NCBI GenBank assembly: GCA_023411115.1
Contig: JAEYPF010000018.1
Location: forward strand, 62,001-126,000
DNA from: Methanobacteriota archaeon
GTDB lineage: Archaea; Methanobacteriota; Methanobacteria; Methanobacteriales; Methanobacteriaceae
Length of the DNA stretch: 64,000 bases
Direction of reading: 5' to 3'
Position numbers and translations under genes: made by a program. Of this stretch, positions 56,623-64,000 are shown in pieces. The notes beneath the pieces are model-generated. The model was not told where the DNA came from, did no database searches, and saw only the letters and a program-made list of their open reading frames with translations. How positions within the stretch are numbered: the stretch's first letter is position 1; each line of letters begins with the position of its first letter.

Positions 56623-57678
56623 TTAAACAATTTTGCCAACTTCTTCTCCTTTAGAAGGAGGTACAAATTTAGGAATAGCTTCAGGACGCAAATGCAAGTC
56701 TGAATCAAATATAATTTTTTCATATGATTTAATCTCTTCAAACTCTTCAGGAGAAAGAACTCCATCTGATAAGAACTCATCTATATACTTGAACTGGTAT
56801 TCAGTATTGTCATGAAGAGTAACAATCACAAGATTAGGCATCTCTTTCTTCAACTGTCTAATTGACCTGATTGAATTCACCTGTTGTTCAATTACCTTTT
56901 TTCCACCGTATATAACCTGTCGAATATTATCCACATCAAGATGCCTAAACGTGTACATTATATCCCCAACAATAAGCAGTTCGTAACCGTCCATTTTTAC
57001 AAGTACACAACTGTGTCCTGGGTCATGACCTGGTGTTGGCAGCATTATTATGCTTCCATCATCGAATACATCCTGACTTGCGGAGAAATTGTGAAAAGGT
57101 CCGCTTGTATAACTTATTGGCTCCCAATTCTTGACCATATTAACCGAAGGCCCATATATAAGTGGAAAAACAAAGAAGAGTTTTACATGGTTCTTAACCA
57201 AGTCGAATTCCTTCTGTGCAACTATTACTCTTGCATTTGGGAAGTATCTCAAGCCTCCTACGTGATCTTCATGCAAATGTGTCATAATAATGGTTTTTAT
57301 ATCTTCACATTTGTAGCCGAGGTGTTTAATTTGTGCTGGTAACTCTTGTTCAGGAGGAAGAATGTATTCGTCCTTGCCAAGGACAAAACTAAGTGCACGA
57401 GACTTTTTATAGTACTCCTTATGTTCATGTGCCTGATAACGATTGATACCTGTGTCAACAAGAATAAGGCCTTCTTTAGGATGCTCAATCAGATAAGCAT
57501 GAATCGGTGCAGTGATATTTTGAACTTTACCTGTTGTGAAGAATCTTAACCATTCTTTATCTGCATTTACTCCTTTTAATCCCTTGTAATAGAACTGGCC
57601 AACAGGAATTTTTGTATCTCCAACATGTAATGGATAAACCTTCATCTCTTTGATTTTCTCATCTTCCTTGTTATTCAT
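56623..57678 (-). CDS. MBL-fold metallohydrolase (N-acyl homoserine lactonase-like)
   Basis: 351 residues, ATG at 57678 with GGGAG upstream. Zinc motif THLHEDHVGG (133-142), LVDTGINRYQ, TPGHDPGHSCVLV and GDIMYTF follow the metallo-beta-lactamase fold, closest in pattern to quorum-lactone or carbapenem-unrelated lactonase groups. A 70-residue C-terminal extension (PEEFEEIKSYEKIIFDSD) is present. Substrate unknown. Divergent from a TetR gene, with paired operator-like sites between them, so TetR control is likely. Confidence 0.83.
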   Translation of the reverse strand: MNNKEDEKIKEMKVYPLHVGDTKIPVGQFYYKGLKGVNADKEWLRFFTTGKVQNITAPIHAYLIEHPKEGLILVDTGINRYQAHEHKEYYKKSRALSFVLGKDEYILPPEQELPAQIKHLGYKCEDIKTIIMTHLHEDHVGGLRYFPNARVIVAQKEFDLVKNHVKLFFVFPLIYGPSVNMVKNWEPISYTSGPFHNFSASQDVFDDGSIIMLPTPGHDPGHSCVLVKMDGYELLIVGDIMYTFRHLDVDNIRQVIYGGKKVIEQQVNSIRSIRQLKKEMPNLVIVTLHDNTEYQFKYIDEFLSDGVLSPEEFEEIKSYEKIIFDSDLHLRPEAIPKFVPPSKGEEVGKIV

Positions 57679-57741
57679 GTTTTTTCTCCCTTCAACACTT
57701 CATATTGCAAATTCTATTTTGTTCCAAAATTTCCATGATCT

Positions 57742-57773
57742 AACTATTAGTTCATTAAACAAAACTATTAGTT
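57742..57773. promoter_or_regulatory. Two AACTA-N-TAGTT sites, 21 bp apart
   Basis: AACTATTAGTT at 57742-57752 and again at 57763-57773: each is a palindrome around one base, and the centres are two helical turns apart. Located between the MBL gene and TetR gene 1. Similar sites precede TetR gene 2. Confidence 0.65.
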
Positions 57774-57851
57774 ATTTTATAGAAACTCATAGGATTTATA
57801 ATTAACTACAAGTTTAAATATCTTTAAAACCAAATTAACACCAGTGATACG

Positions 57852-58430
57852 ATGCCAAGAGTACTTCCCGACGAATATAAAGAAATAGTTAAATCCAAAA
57901 TCATCCAGGCAGCCATCAAAATTTTTTCTCAAAAAGGATACCAAAACACTACAATGGATGAGATCGCAGAAGAAGCTGGAATGAGCAAGACAACATTATA
58001 CACTTACTTCAAAAGCAAATTAGATCTCCTTAAATTGATATCAACGAAACAAAACATAATCGAAATGTTCAATAAAACATTTGAAGGACATGATTATCCA
58101 GAAGCACTTGAAAAATTTTATAACATGATGATAGGACTTCAAGGAGGCCTAAATGTAACCTTTGAGTTACTTGCATTATCTTTACATGACGAAAACCTCA
58201 AAGAAGTTTACAAAGAAGGTTATAATGAGAAATTAAAGGCATTTCGTATATTTCTGCAAAAACAGCAGGAAAAAAGAATTGTCAGAGAAGATGTTGACGC
58301 AGCTACATTAGCTCAAAATTTAATGGCACTTTCTACTGATATTACAATGCAACTGGTTATTGGAATCGATGAATCAAAGGTTCATGAAACATGGACCAAA
58401 TCAGTGGCAGCAATTTTAGAAAAAAAGTAA
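57852..58430 (+). CDS. TetR-family regulator 1
   Basis: 192 residues, ATG at 57852 (GTGATACG upstream). N-terminal HTH: KIIQAAIKIFSQKGYQNTTMDEIAEEAGMSKTTLYTYFKSKLDLL. The C-terminal ligand domain is helical. It shares most of its HTH with TetR 2 (59051-59623), and both end VHETWxKSVxAILxK, so they are recent paralogs. Divergent from the MBL gene. Confidence 0.9.
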   Translation: MPRVLPDEYKEIVKSKIIQAAIKIFSQKGYQNTTMDEIAEEAGMSKTTLYTYFKSKLDLLKLISTKQNIIEMFNKTFEGHDYPEALEKFYNMMIGLQGGLNVTFELLALSLHDENLKEVYKEGYNEKLKAFRIFLQKQQEKRIVREDVDAATLAQNLMALSTDITMQLVIGIDESKVHETWTKSVAAILEKK

Positions 58431-58461
58431 TAAAAAAGAAAAAAATAATCTAATTTTTACT

Positions 58462-58923
58462 CTAGAATCCAAAACCTTGTGTTAAAAGCATGTAAATAGC
58501 CCATATAAAGAGCACCGTCATAATTATTAATTCTTTCCATGCTAAGCTAGGTTTATCTTCTATTGCATATGACATCATTTTTATGGCTGACACTGGTGGT
58601 TCTGGTGACTTTTCTGCGGTTAAAGTTTGAGAAAAACTGTGGAAATATAATTGGATCACTACCATTCCAACAAGAAGTCCTGTAATAAAGCTGATGTATT
58701 CTGTTGCTCCAGATACAAACAATAATCCCAGTAAAATCAATATCATTGCCAGGAAGAAAATATCCTGTATTTTTGATCCACTGGTTTTCCCTTTATAGGC
58801 TGAATCTAACAATTTTCGTCTGGTATCATATTTTACAAAAAAGAAAAACATGAATTTTATCAGAGAATAGACAACAAAGAACACCAGTAATATCTTTAAT
58901 GCTAATAAAGCAGTTTCCATCAT
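58462..58923 (-). CDS. Small multi-pass membrane protein
   Basis: 153 residues, ATG at 58923 with ATGGAGG. Four hydrophobic segments: an N-terminal helix (LALKILLVFFVVYSLIKFMFF), two central (FFLAMILILLGLLFVSG, FITGLLVGMVVIQLYF) and one C-terminal (LIIMTVLFIWAIYMLLTQ). Not recognised. It lies between two paralogous TetR genes and diverges from TetR 2 across operator-like sites, so it is probably TetR 2's target. A transporter subunit is possible. Confidence 0.68.
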   Translation of the reverse strand: MMETALLALKILLVFFVVYSLIKFMFFFFVKYDTRRKLLDSAYKGKTSGSKIQDIFFLAMILILLGLLFVSGATEYISFITGLLVGMVVIQLYFHSFSQTLTAEKSPEPPVSAIKMMSYAIEDKPSLAWKELIIMTVLFIWAIYMLLTQGFGF

Positions 58924-58958
58924 TTTTTTTCCTCCATTAAAATTTATTCCAGTAAATT

Positions 58959-58990
58959 GACTATTGGTTACTTTATAAGACTAGTAGTTA
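58959..58990. promoter_or_regulatory. Two TetR-type sites between membrane protein and TetR 2
   Basis: GACTATTGGTTA (58959-58970) and GACTAGTAGTTA (58979-58990), 20 bp apart, resemble the AACTATTAGTT pair at 57742-57773. The parallel layout suggests each regulator controls its divergent neighbour. Confidence 0.55.
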
Positions 58991-59050
58991 ATAAACTTAA
59001 TGGCGGTAACCTTAAATATGTTTAGATTCAAAGTTATAAAAAGTGATATA

Positions 59051-59623
59051 ATGCCAAAAGTAGTCCCAGAATACAAGGAAATAGCCAAAAACAAAATTAT
59101 TCAGGCAGCCATCAAAATCTTTTCTGAAAAAGGATACCACGGCTCTACAATGGACAAAATTGCTAAAGAGGTTGGAGTAAGCAAAGCAACATTGTACACC
59201 TACTTTAAAAGCAAAGAAGATATCCTCAGAGTAATCTGGATATCATCAAATCAGCCTCTAATCGAAATACAAAGATCCTTTGAAGGGCGTGATTGTCTAG
59301 AAGTGTTAGAAGAAATTTACAAAATGATGTCAAAGTCGGAAGGCTTACACCTAAGTTTTGAAATGACTGCACTATCTTCACACAACGAAAACATCAAAAA
59401 ACTTAATCAAGATGCATATAATGAAAAATTAAAAGGATTAAAGATTTTTCTACAGGATCAACAAAATAAAGAGAAAATCAGGAACGACCTGGATGCAAGT
59501 ATATTGGCCCAGATTTTGACAGGACTTTATACTGATGCAGCAGCACAGCTGCTCGTTGGAATTGACAAAGCAAAGGTTCACGAAACCTGGAAAAAATCAG
59601 TAGTTGCTATTTTGAAAAAATAG
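59051..59623 (+). CDS. TetR-family regulator 2
   Basis: 190 residues from ATG 59051 (AAAGTGATATA upstream); an ATG at 59000 in frame has no site. HTH KIIQAAIKIFSEKGYHGSTMDKIAKEVGVSKATLYTYFKSKEDIL is nearly identical to that of TetR 1. The ligand domains diverge more. Convergent with the rubredoxin-fusion gene 22 bp away. Confidence 0.9.
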   Translation: MPKVVPEYKEIAKNKIIQAAIKIFSEKGYHGSTMDKIAKEVGVSKATLYTYFKSKEDILRVIWISSNQPLIEIQRSFEGRDCLEVLEEIYKMMSKSEGLHLSFEMTALSSHNENIKKLNQDAYNEKLKGLKIFLQDQQNKEKIRNDLDASILAQILTGLYTDAAAQLLVGIDKAKVHETWKKSVVAILKK

Positions 59624-59645
59624 TTAATTTAGGGTAAGTTTCTTA

Positions 59646-60257
59646 CTAGCTAACCTTTGATACTCTTTTAAGACTGATTTTATGACCATATCCCTTTGGT
59701 TCTTTGTTAATTCTATATCTATAACCTGTAGACTCTTCAAGAGCCATTGCTGCAGTATTGGTGTAAGGACATGTGGTTATTAAAACCCCCTGATTTTCCA
59801 GCTGTTTGCATAGCCCAAAAAAACGGCAGTTTTTTATCTCAAGTTCCACTTCTTCGTCTTTAATGGTGTATTCCATATCTTTTGCAAATTTGTTTTTAAT
59901 GAAATATTCTTTTATAGATTTTAAAGCTAATTCGTCGTATGTAAATTCAACCCCCTTATTTTTTAATTCATTAATAAACGCACGGCCTATTTCACGAGTT
60001 ACAGAATAAGAACCCCTTCCAGATATAGTCCAGAGTCCATATGTGAGGGCCAGTATCATAAGAGCCATTGGACCCTCTCCTTCTGCACCTCTCCCTGCAT
60101 CTTCGAGTGGATAGAATTGATCCGTTTCTATACCACATATAGGGCAAACCCAGTCTGAAGGAAGGTCTTTCAAATCGTTCCCTGCTTCAATTCCATTTTC
60201 AGGGTTGCCTTCATTTGAATCGTAAATATAACTGCATATATCACATTTGTACTTCAT
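59646..60257 (-). CDS. Rubredoxin fused to a C-terminal domain of unknown function
   Basis: 203 residues, ATG at 60257 with TTGGTGAT. An N-terminal rubredoxin domain (C5, C8, C38, C41; WVCPICG) ends near residue 50. The remainder has one hydrophobic helix (PMALMILALTYGLWTI), a helical segment and an end with ELEIKNCRFFGLCKQLENQG and TTCPYTNTAAMALEESTGYR, three cysteines positioned like a metal or sensing site. The second half has some likeness to the cysteine end of V4R domains, but I cannot assign it. The rubredoxin would donate electrons. Near hcp on the same strand, 225 bp downstream. Confidence 0.72.
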   Translation of the reverse strand: MKYKCDICSYIYDSNEGNPENGIEAGNDLKDLPSDWVCPICGIETDQFYPLEDAGRGAEGEGPMALMILALTYGLWTISGRGSYSVTREIGRAFINELKNKGVEFTYDELALKSIKEYFIKNKFAKDMEYTIKDEEVELEIKNCRFFGLCKQLENQGVLITTCPYTNTAAMALEESTGYRYRINKEPKGYGHKISLKRVSKVS

Positions 60258-60482
60258 CTTATCACCAATCAGAAATTTTTTATCTAAATATCCTGAGAAC
60301 TATTTTATTATATGATAATTATTGTTTGGTTTTACCCGAACTAAATATAATATATACTAATATCACATATAAAGCTTGTTATTTCATTAAAATTGTAATT
60401 AAAAACAATTATAAGTTCATACATAAAAAATGAGTTAAAAAAAAGAAAAAATTAGGGCATGTGAATGAGAAGCTTACCTTAT

Positions 60483-61850
60483 TTACCCTAACATTTCTTT
60501 TATATCTTCCTCTGGTTCTCCGATAGGTTTTATATCGTAGTTTTCAACCAGTACGTTTAAAATATCTTCATTTACCCAGGCAGGGACAATTGGACCAAGA
60601 TACATGCCTTTTATGTCTAGTGCGAGTAAACTCCAGAGTATAGCGGCTGCTTTTTGTTCCATCCAGCTTAAGACAATTGTTAGTGGAAGATCGTTAATTG
60701 GAAGACCAAATAGTTCTGAAAGAGCAGCTACAACATCGATTCCGACAATTGCGTCGTTACACTGCCCTATATCTATTAGTCTTGGAATTCCTTCAATATC
60801 GCCGAGTTGAAGATCATTAATTCTATATTTACCACATGCAAGTGTTAATACAACTGTGTCTTCTGGCAAATTCTTCACAAGTTCAGTGTAATAACTGGTT
60901 TTTGGCAGTGGTGAATCACATCCTCCAACTAAGAAGAATCTTTTTATTTTTCCAGCTTCTACAAGTTCCTTAATTTTTGGTGCAAGTGAAAGGATTGTTG
61001 AAGCACCAAATCCAGTTGTAAACACTTTTTCTCCTGGTTCTTCTGGAAGTTCAGGTAGTGATTTTGCCATTTCAATTAAAGGAGCGAAATCATATCCTTC
61101 TATGTGTTTAACTCCAGGTAACTGTGCTACTCCAGATGTGAACATTCTTTCTTTGTAAGCATCTGTTGGGATTAATGCACAATTTGATGTCGCAAGAGCA
61201 ACGACTGGGTATTTTGCAAATGTTGTTCTTTGATCAAACCATGGGCCTCCAAGCTGTCCTACAATATGATCGAATTTTTTAAATTCAGGGTATCCATGAG
61301 CAGGGAGAAGCTCTGAATGAGTGTAAACGTTAATTCCAGTTCCTTCTGTCTGTTTAAGTAACTCATATAATGCTTTTAAACTATGTCCAGTTGCAACAAT
61401 TGCATGGCCTTTTTTGGTTCCAGTACTAACTTCTGTTGGTTCTGGTTCGCCGTATGTTTCTATATGAGCTTTCTTTAAAAGCTGCATTGTTTTAATATTC
61501 ATTTCTCCAGCTTCAAGAGCCAGTTTCACAAATTCTCCAGCGTCTTGATTAACATTTGTTAATGTAGAATAGAATCCTCTTTCCATAAATCCGTCTATTT
61601 CTGGATCTGTGTATCCTAACTCTCTTGCATGATACAGATAAGCTGATATCCCCTTAATTGCGAATAATAGATTGTCTTGTAGTCTCGCGACAGTTGCCTC
61701 TTTTCCACATACACCTTTTACTGTACAACCTGTACCCCTTGCAGTTTGAGAGCATTGATAACAAAACATATCTAAATTTTCCTGTACAGGCGCCGGACAT
61801 CCGCCTCCTGATGATTCTGAACTTTTTCTACCAAATAGTTTGAGTTTCAT
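60483..61850 (-). CDS. hcp: Hybrid cluster protein (hydroxylamine / NO reductase)
   Basis: 455 residues, ATG at 61850 with ATGGAGG. The proximal cluster motif is C30-x2-C33...C42...C48 ([20 protein letters not shown]). Hybrid-cluster ligands are visible in [63 protein letters not shown] and [10 protein letters not shown]. It is the short form, with part of the second helical domain missing. It reduces hydroxylamine or NO. It is divergent from msvR with a shared, duplicated control region. Confidence 0.93.
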   Translation of the reverse strand: MKLKLFGRKSSESSGGGCPAPVQENLDMFCYQCSQTARGTGCTVKGVCGKEATVARLQDNLLFAIKGISAYLYHARELGYTDPEIDGFMERGFYSTLTNVNQDAGEFVKLALEAGEMNIKTMQLLKKAHIETYGEPEPTEVSTGTKKGHAIVATGHSLKALYELLKQTEGTGINVYTHSELLPAHGYPEFKKFDHIVGQLGGPWFDQRTTFAKYPVVALATSNCALIPTDAYKERMFTSGVAQLPGVKHIEGYDFAPLIEMAKSLPELPEEPGEKVFTTGFGASTILSLAPKIKELVEAGKIKRFFLVGGCDSPLPKTSYYTELVKNLPEDTVVLTLACGKYRINDLQLGDIEGIPRLIDIGQCNDAIVGIDVVAALSELFGLPINDLPLTIVLSWMEQKAAAILWSLLALDIKGMYLGPIVPAWVNEDILNVLVENYDIKPIGEPEEDIKEMLG

Positions 61851-61872
61851 AGTTTTCCTCCATCCATCTGTG

Positions 61873-62000
61873 TTCGTCTGTATACGAATGTTTTATTATT
61901 TACGAACATAAGTATAAATATGTTACGATAGTTCGTAAATACGAACAAAATATTCGTCCATATGCGAATGTTTCATCATTTACGAACAGAAGTATATATA
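61873..62000. promoter_or_regulatory. Duplicated MsvR-type operator/promoter region between hcp and msvR
   Basis: Three TTCG...CGAA dyads: 61873-61888 (TTCG, 6 bp, TACGAA), 61931-61946 (GTTCGTAAATACGAAC) and 61952-61969 (ATTCG...CGAAT). Further ACGAAC half-sites are at 61902 and 61982. A unit of about 60 bp starting at 61873 recurs 80 bp later at 61953, each copy with dyad, ACGAAC half-site and a TATA box (AGTATAAATA at 61911, AGTATATATA at 61991). The TTCG/CGAA dyad agrees with boxes reported for MsvR in Methanothermobacter (from memory). Confidence 0.75.
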
Positions 62001-62123
62001 AGTTACTATGATCATATTCCTAAATAGAAAATTCATCATTTCAAAAAGTTATGTTACAAAAAGAAAGTAAATACTAACATATAAAATTAAACTGTCATAA
62101 AAATTAAAGAGAGGATACTTCTA

Positions 62124-62897
62124 ATGAAAGATATGAACCAAAAAAAATCCCATGAGGATACCCAGATAGGATTATTCGCCACCTCCAAAGGCATACGTGC
62201 CATAGATAGTCCTGTAAAGGCCAAAATTTTATCAATGCTTAGAGAAGGTGAATTAAGCTTTGATCAAATAGTGGCTTCATCTGGTAAGGCTAAATCCACA
62301 GTATCAGTACATCTCAAAAAGCTGGTTGACGAAGGAATAATTGGTTCAAAACCTGACCCCCAGGATGCTCGGAAAAAGATATTTTTTATAAATTCGGAAT
62401 ATATTGGTGAATTATCACGTGAAAAGGAGTCTGGAAACGATTTAGAAAATTATGTCTCCAGTTATGTTTTAAGCGACGGAGATCCATTTGAATTTTTCAG
62501 ATTGATGTTTAAAACCATACGTGTAGCTCTAATAAATCAAGGCGTCAATATTGACCCTATACTTCATGAAGCAGGGATTAAAGTTGGAGAAGCATTATAT
62601 GAGAGAGTAGCTGACCCCGAAATAAGTAAATTCCTTGGAAATATTGCCCAGTTCTGGGAAACCCATTATTTAGGTAGTGTGGAAGTTAAAAACCTTGAAC
62701 CATTAACTATAAATGTCAGTGAATGCTATGAATGCAGACATTTGCCATATCTAGGGCGACCAGCATGTGCATTTGATGCAGGGATATTAAAAGCTCTTTT
62801 TTCAGCTTATTATCAGGATAAACGTGCTGTTAAAGAAACAAGATGCTATGCAATGGGCGATAAGTACTGCTGTTTTGTCATAGACGAAGCAAAATGA
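62124..62897 (+). CDS. msvR: MsvR, redox-sensing regulator with V4R domain
   Basis: 257 residues, ATG at 62124 with GAGAGGATACTTCTA. An ArsR-like winged helix (residues 25-95: [36 protein letters not shown]) precedes a V4R domain with six cysteines (201, 204, 215, 241, 249, 250) in [17 protein letters not shown] and [14 protein letters not shown]. This is the methanogen-specific regulator MsvR, known in Methanothermobacter to control itself and the fpaA-rlp-rub oxidative stress operon by disulfide switching. Here hcp is divergent and rubrerythrin/fprA are downstream on the other strand. Confidence 0.9.
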   Translation: MKDMNQKKSHEDTQIGLFATSKGIRAIDSPVKAKILSMLREGELSFDQIVASSGKAKSTVSVHLKKLVDEGIIGSKPDPQDARKKIFFINSEYIGELSREKESGNDLENYVSSYVLSDGDPFEFFRLMFKTIRVALINQGVNIDPILHEAGIKVGEALYERVADPEISKFLGNIAQFWETHYLGSVEVKNLEPLTINVSECYECRHLPYLGRPACAFDAGILKALFSAYYQDKRAVKETRCYAMGDKYCCFVIDEAK

Positions 62898-62956
62898 ATA
62901 GTTTGCCTGATATAAAATGCGTAAGGATAAAATAAAAAAAATATGGAGTAATGAAA

Positions 62957-63118
62957 TTATTTCATACCTGTGATTGCCTGGGCATCTAATTTTTTAATAT
63001 CCCCACTTGCAGAGTATTGGTAGAGATTAACATATGCTGGAGCTGAATCTTCACTTTTTTGAGGTATAATTACAACAAATGTCATAGTACATTTATTATC
63101 AATCTTAAATTTAAAAAC
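62957..63118 (-). pseudogene. 3' remnant of an unknown gene
   Basis: An open frame with ordinary protein character ends at TAA 62957: KFKIDNKCTMTFVVIIPQKS and SEDSAPAYVNLYQYSASGDI, then KKLDAQAITGMK. There is no start codon with a ribosome site and the frame enters repeat sequence at 63120. It looks like the surviving C-terminus of a gene whose 5' part was lost. Family not recognised. Confidence 0.5.
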
Positions 63119-63130
63119 TAGGAGGAAACT

Positions 63131-63443
63131 GGAAATAAGACCGAGGCAGAAGTCTTATTTCCAATAAGATTAAAGAGAGATAAAACTCAAACACATGGTG
63201 TTTGAGCATAAGACACGGAGGCGGTAGGTCTCATAAGTTATCTCTCATAAATATAAATGATTAGGAGAGATGAAAAAAATAGGAGGCGGTAACTCTTATT
63301 TAAGTATCTCCCTATAATCAAAGTGAATAGTTAGGAGAGAAGATGAAGCGTATGTTTATTTGAAGCATCTCTCCTAAACTATTAGGGAATTTGATGATAA
63401 ACTGAAGTATATGGTTTATTTAAAATATCTATCCAAAATTCCC
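63131..63443. repeat. Degenerate tandem hairpin repeats starting in the 3' end of the rubrerythrin gene
   Basis: Five units with a period of 60-90 bp, each able to fold on itself. Read on the minus strand, three begin GGATAGATATTTTAAATAA, GGAGAGATGCTTCAAATAA and GGGAGATACTTAAATAA; the first is the actual end of the rubrerythrin gene including its stop. Stems include GGGAATTT (63383/63436), AGGAGAGA/TCTCTCCT (63332/63367), GAGAGATAA (63175/63238) and GGAAATAAGAC (63131-63162, perfect). A CTCAAACAC/ATG hairpin of the C-N3-G class (63186-63206) sits inside one unit. GGAGGCGGTA occurs twice. Confidence 0.7.
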
Positions 63444-63835
63444 TCTAACATTTTAGCGTGGCGCCCTTCATCCCTTGAACTTTCGTCAAAGAAATCATGG
63501 GCAGGGTCAATATCACATTCTTTAGCTTTTTTAGCTGCGGCTTTTTTCTCATTGTTAGCCATTGTTTCTCCATTTAACATCATTTCAATATTTTCTTTAA
63601 GTGATGATTTTATAATTCCCCCCATTTCAGCAAAATGGGCTGCATGATTAGCTTCATCCAGTGCAATCCTTGTTAGAACTTCGCCTACTTCTGGAAGCCC
63701 TTCTCTTTGGGCCTGGCGAGCCATAGCCAGGTACATTCCTACTTCCTGACATTCTCCATTAAAGTTGGCCTGAACTGCTTCTTCTATATCAGTGTTTTTA
63801 CAAATTCCTATTTCATGTTCGTTTATTATTTCCAT
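63416..63835 (-). CDS. Rubrerythrin-type diiron protein without rubredoxin domain
   Basis: 139 residues from ATG 63835 (AAGGAGG upstream; TTG at 63844 is too close). The ferritin-like diiron site is given by [36 protein letters not shown] and [17 protein letters not shown]. It ends at YFK with no C-terminal rubredoxin, so a separate rubredoxin (such as the fusion at 59.6 kb) would be needed. It should reduce hydrogen peroxide. 19 bp after fprA, in one operon. Its 3' end seeds the tandem repeats below it. Confidence 0.87.
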   Translation of the reverse strand: MEIINEHEIGICKNTDIEEAVQANFNGECQEVGMYLAMARQAQREGLPEVGEVLTRIALDEANHAAHFAEMGGIIKSSLKENIEMMLNGETMANNEKKAAAKKAKECDIDPAHDFFDESSRDEGRHAKMLEGILDRYFK

Positions 63836-63854
63836 TTTCTTCAACCTCCTTGTT

Positions 63855-64000
63855 TAAAGTCCTTTTATCTCCTGAGCAAGTTTTTTACCTGTTTCGAAAC
63901 ACTGATCCAGTTCATCTGCATCAGGGACATAGTAAACTTCATATTGATCTTTAACATCGAATCCACAATTTTTAAGCTCTTCAGCCAGCTTTTCAGGTGT
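63855..64000 (-). CDS. C-terminal end of an F420H2 oxidase / flavodiiron protein (partial)
   Basis: 48 codons are visible before the TAA at 63855: [20 protein letters not shown], then [24 protein letters not shown]. The pattern (GF-V, VP-x-ELxxCxxxGKKLA) fits the end of the flavodoxin domain of methanogen FprA. It precedes the rubrerythrin gene by 19 bp on the same strand, matching the MsvR-controlled O2-defence operons of Methanobacteriales. The rest lies beyond the right edge. Confidence 0.68.

Noticed and set aside
63131..63443. Known riboswitch (fluoride, cyclic dinucleotide, others)
   Set aside because: I compared remembered consensus elements and none fits. The GGAGGCGGTA string alone could be a ribosome-site-like sequence.

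Overview
The window is a chromosomal segment of an AT-rich methanogenic archaeon of the order Methanobacteriales, most likely a mesophilic Methanobacterium-type organism. Markers are HdrA, a methanogenesis marker 11 protein, an RPA with many OB folds plus RadA, the redox regulator MsvR beside fprA/rubrerythrin/hcp, a MurT/GatD pair of the kind expected in pseudomurein-walled methanogens, archaeal MetK, archaeal TATA boxes and strong GGAGGTGAT-type ribosome binding sites. As I recall it, the block ribH - cysteine desulfurase - leuB - leuD - leuC / RPA - radA is in the same order as in Methanothermobacter thermautotrophicus.

Layout: 1-16.8 kb is core (partial purE, a GpgS-like membrane glycosyltransferase, methanogenesis marker 11, ribH, a 28-codon membrane microprotein, cysteine desulfurase, leuBDC, RPA, radA, MurT/GatD, a class II amidotransferase, an AEC transporter). 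16.8-26.2 kb is an accessory stress block: haloperoxidase-like hydrolase, four hemerythrin-domain genes in B-A-B-A order, a decayed glycosyltransferase, an ATP-cone protein, a ZIP-like membrane protein, an HPP-family membrane protein, a DUF2795 protein and a nitrate-reductase-like molybdopterin enzyme. 26.4-47 kb returns to core metabolism: hdrA, DUF169, glyA with a duplicated start, a flavoprotein-ferredoxin, a LigD-type 3'-phosphoesterase, HEAT repeats, DUF192, metK, ileS, purL, a dolichol-kinase-like CTP transferase and an ABC-2 exporter. 47-58 kb has msrA, an orphan ThsB-like TIR protein, a secreted transglutaminase-like protein, moeA, a site-2 protease, an ArsR/QueG-like/DUF166 cluster, a CoA-disulfide-reductase-like flavoprotein and an MBL hydrolase. 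57.8-64 kb is regulatory and oxidative stress: two TetR regulators, a rubredoxin fusion, hcp, msvR, rubrerythrin and partial fprA.

The most unusual feature is not a gene. At six intergenic loci (about 3.4, 3.7, 19.5, 33.0, 35.2 and 52.5 kb), with one further isolated member at 63.2 kb, there are clusters of short, mostly perfect hairpins: 6-10 bp stems, nearly always a three-base loop closed by a C:G or T:A pair, stems of unrelated sequence from hairpin to hairpin, and short GC-rich linkers (GGGCC, CACCGGC, GGCGC). Two loci share linker and half-hairpin sequence, and one array forms the last codons of a DUF166 gene. Other structures worth testing are an 80-bp duplicated MsvR-type control region, degenerate tandem hairpin repeats that start inside the 3' end of the rubrerythrin gene, two structured RNA candidates upstream of ileS, and a signal-peptide gene that seems to start with AUU.

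All assignments come from reading the sequence and from memory of the families; no database search was run.
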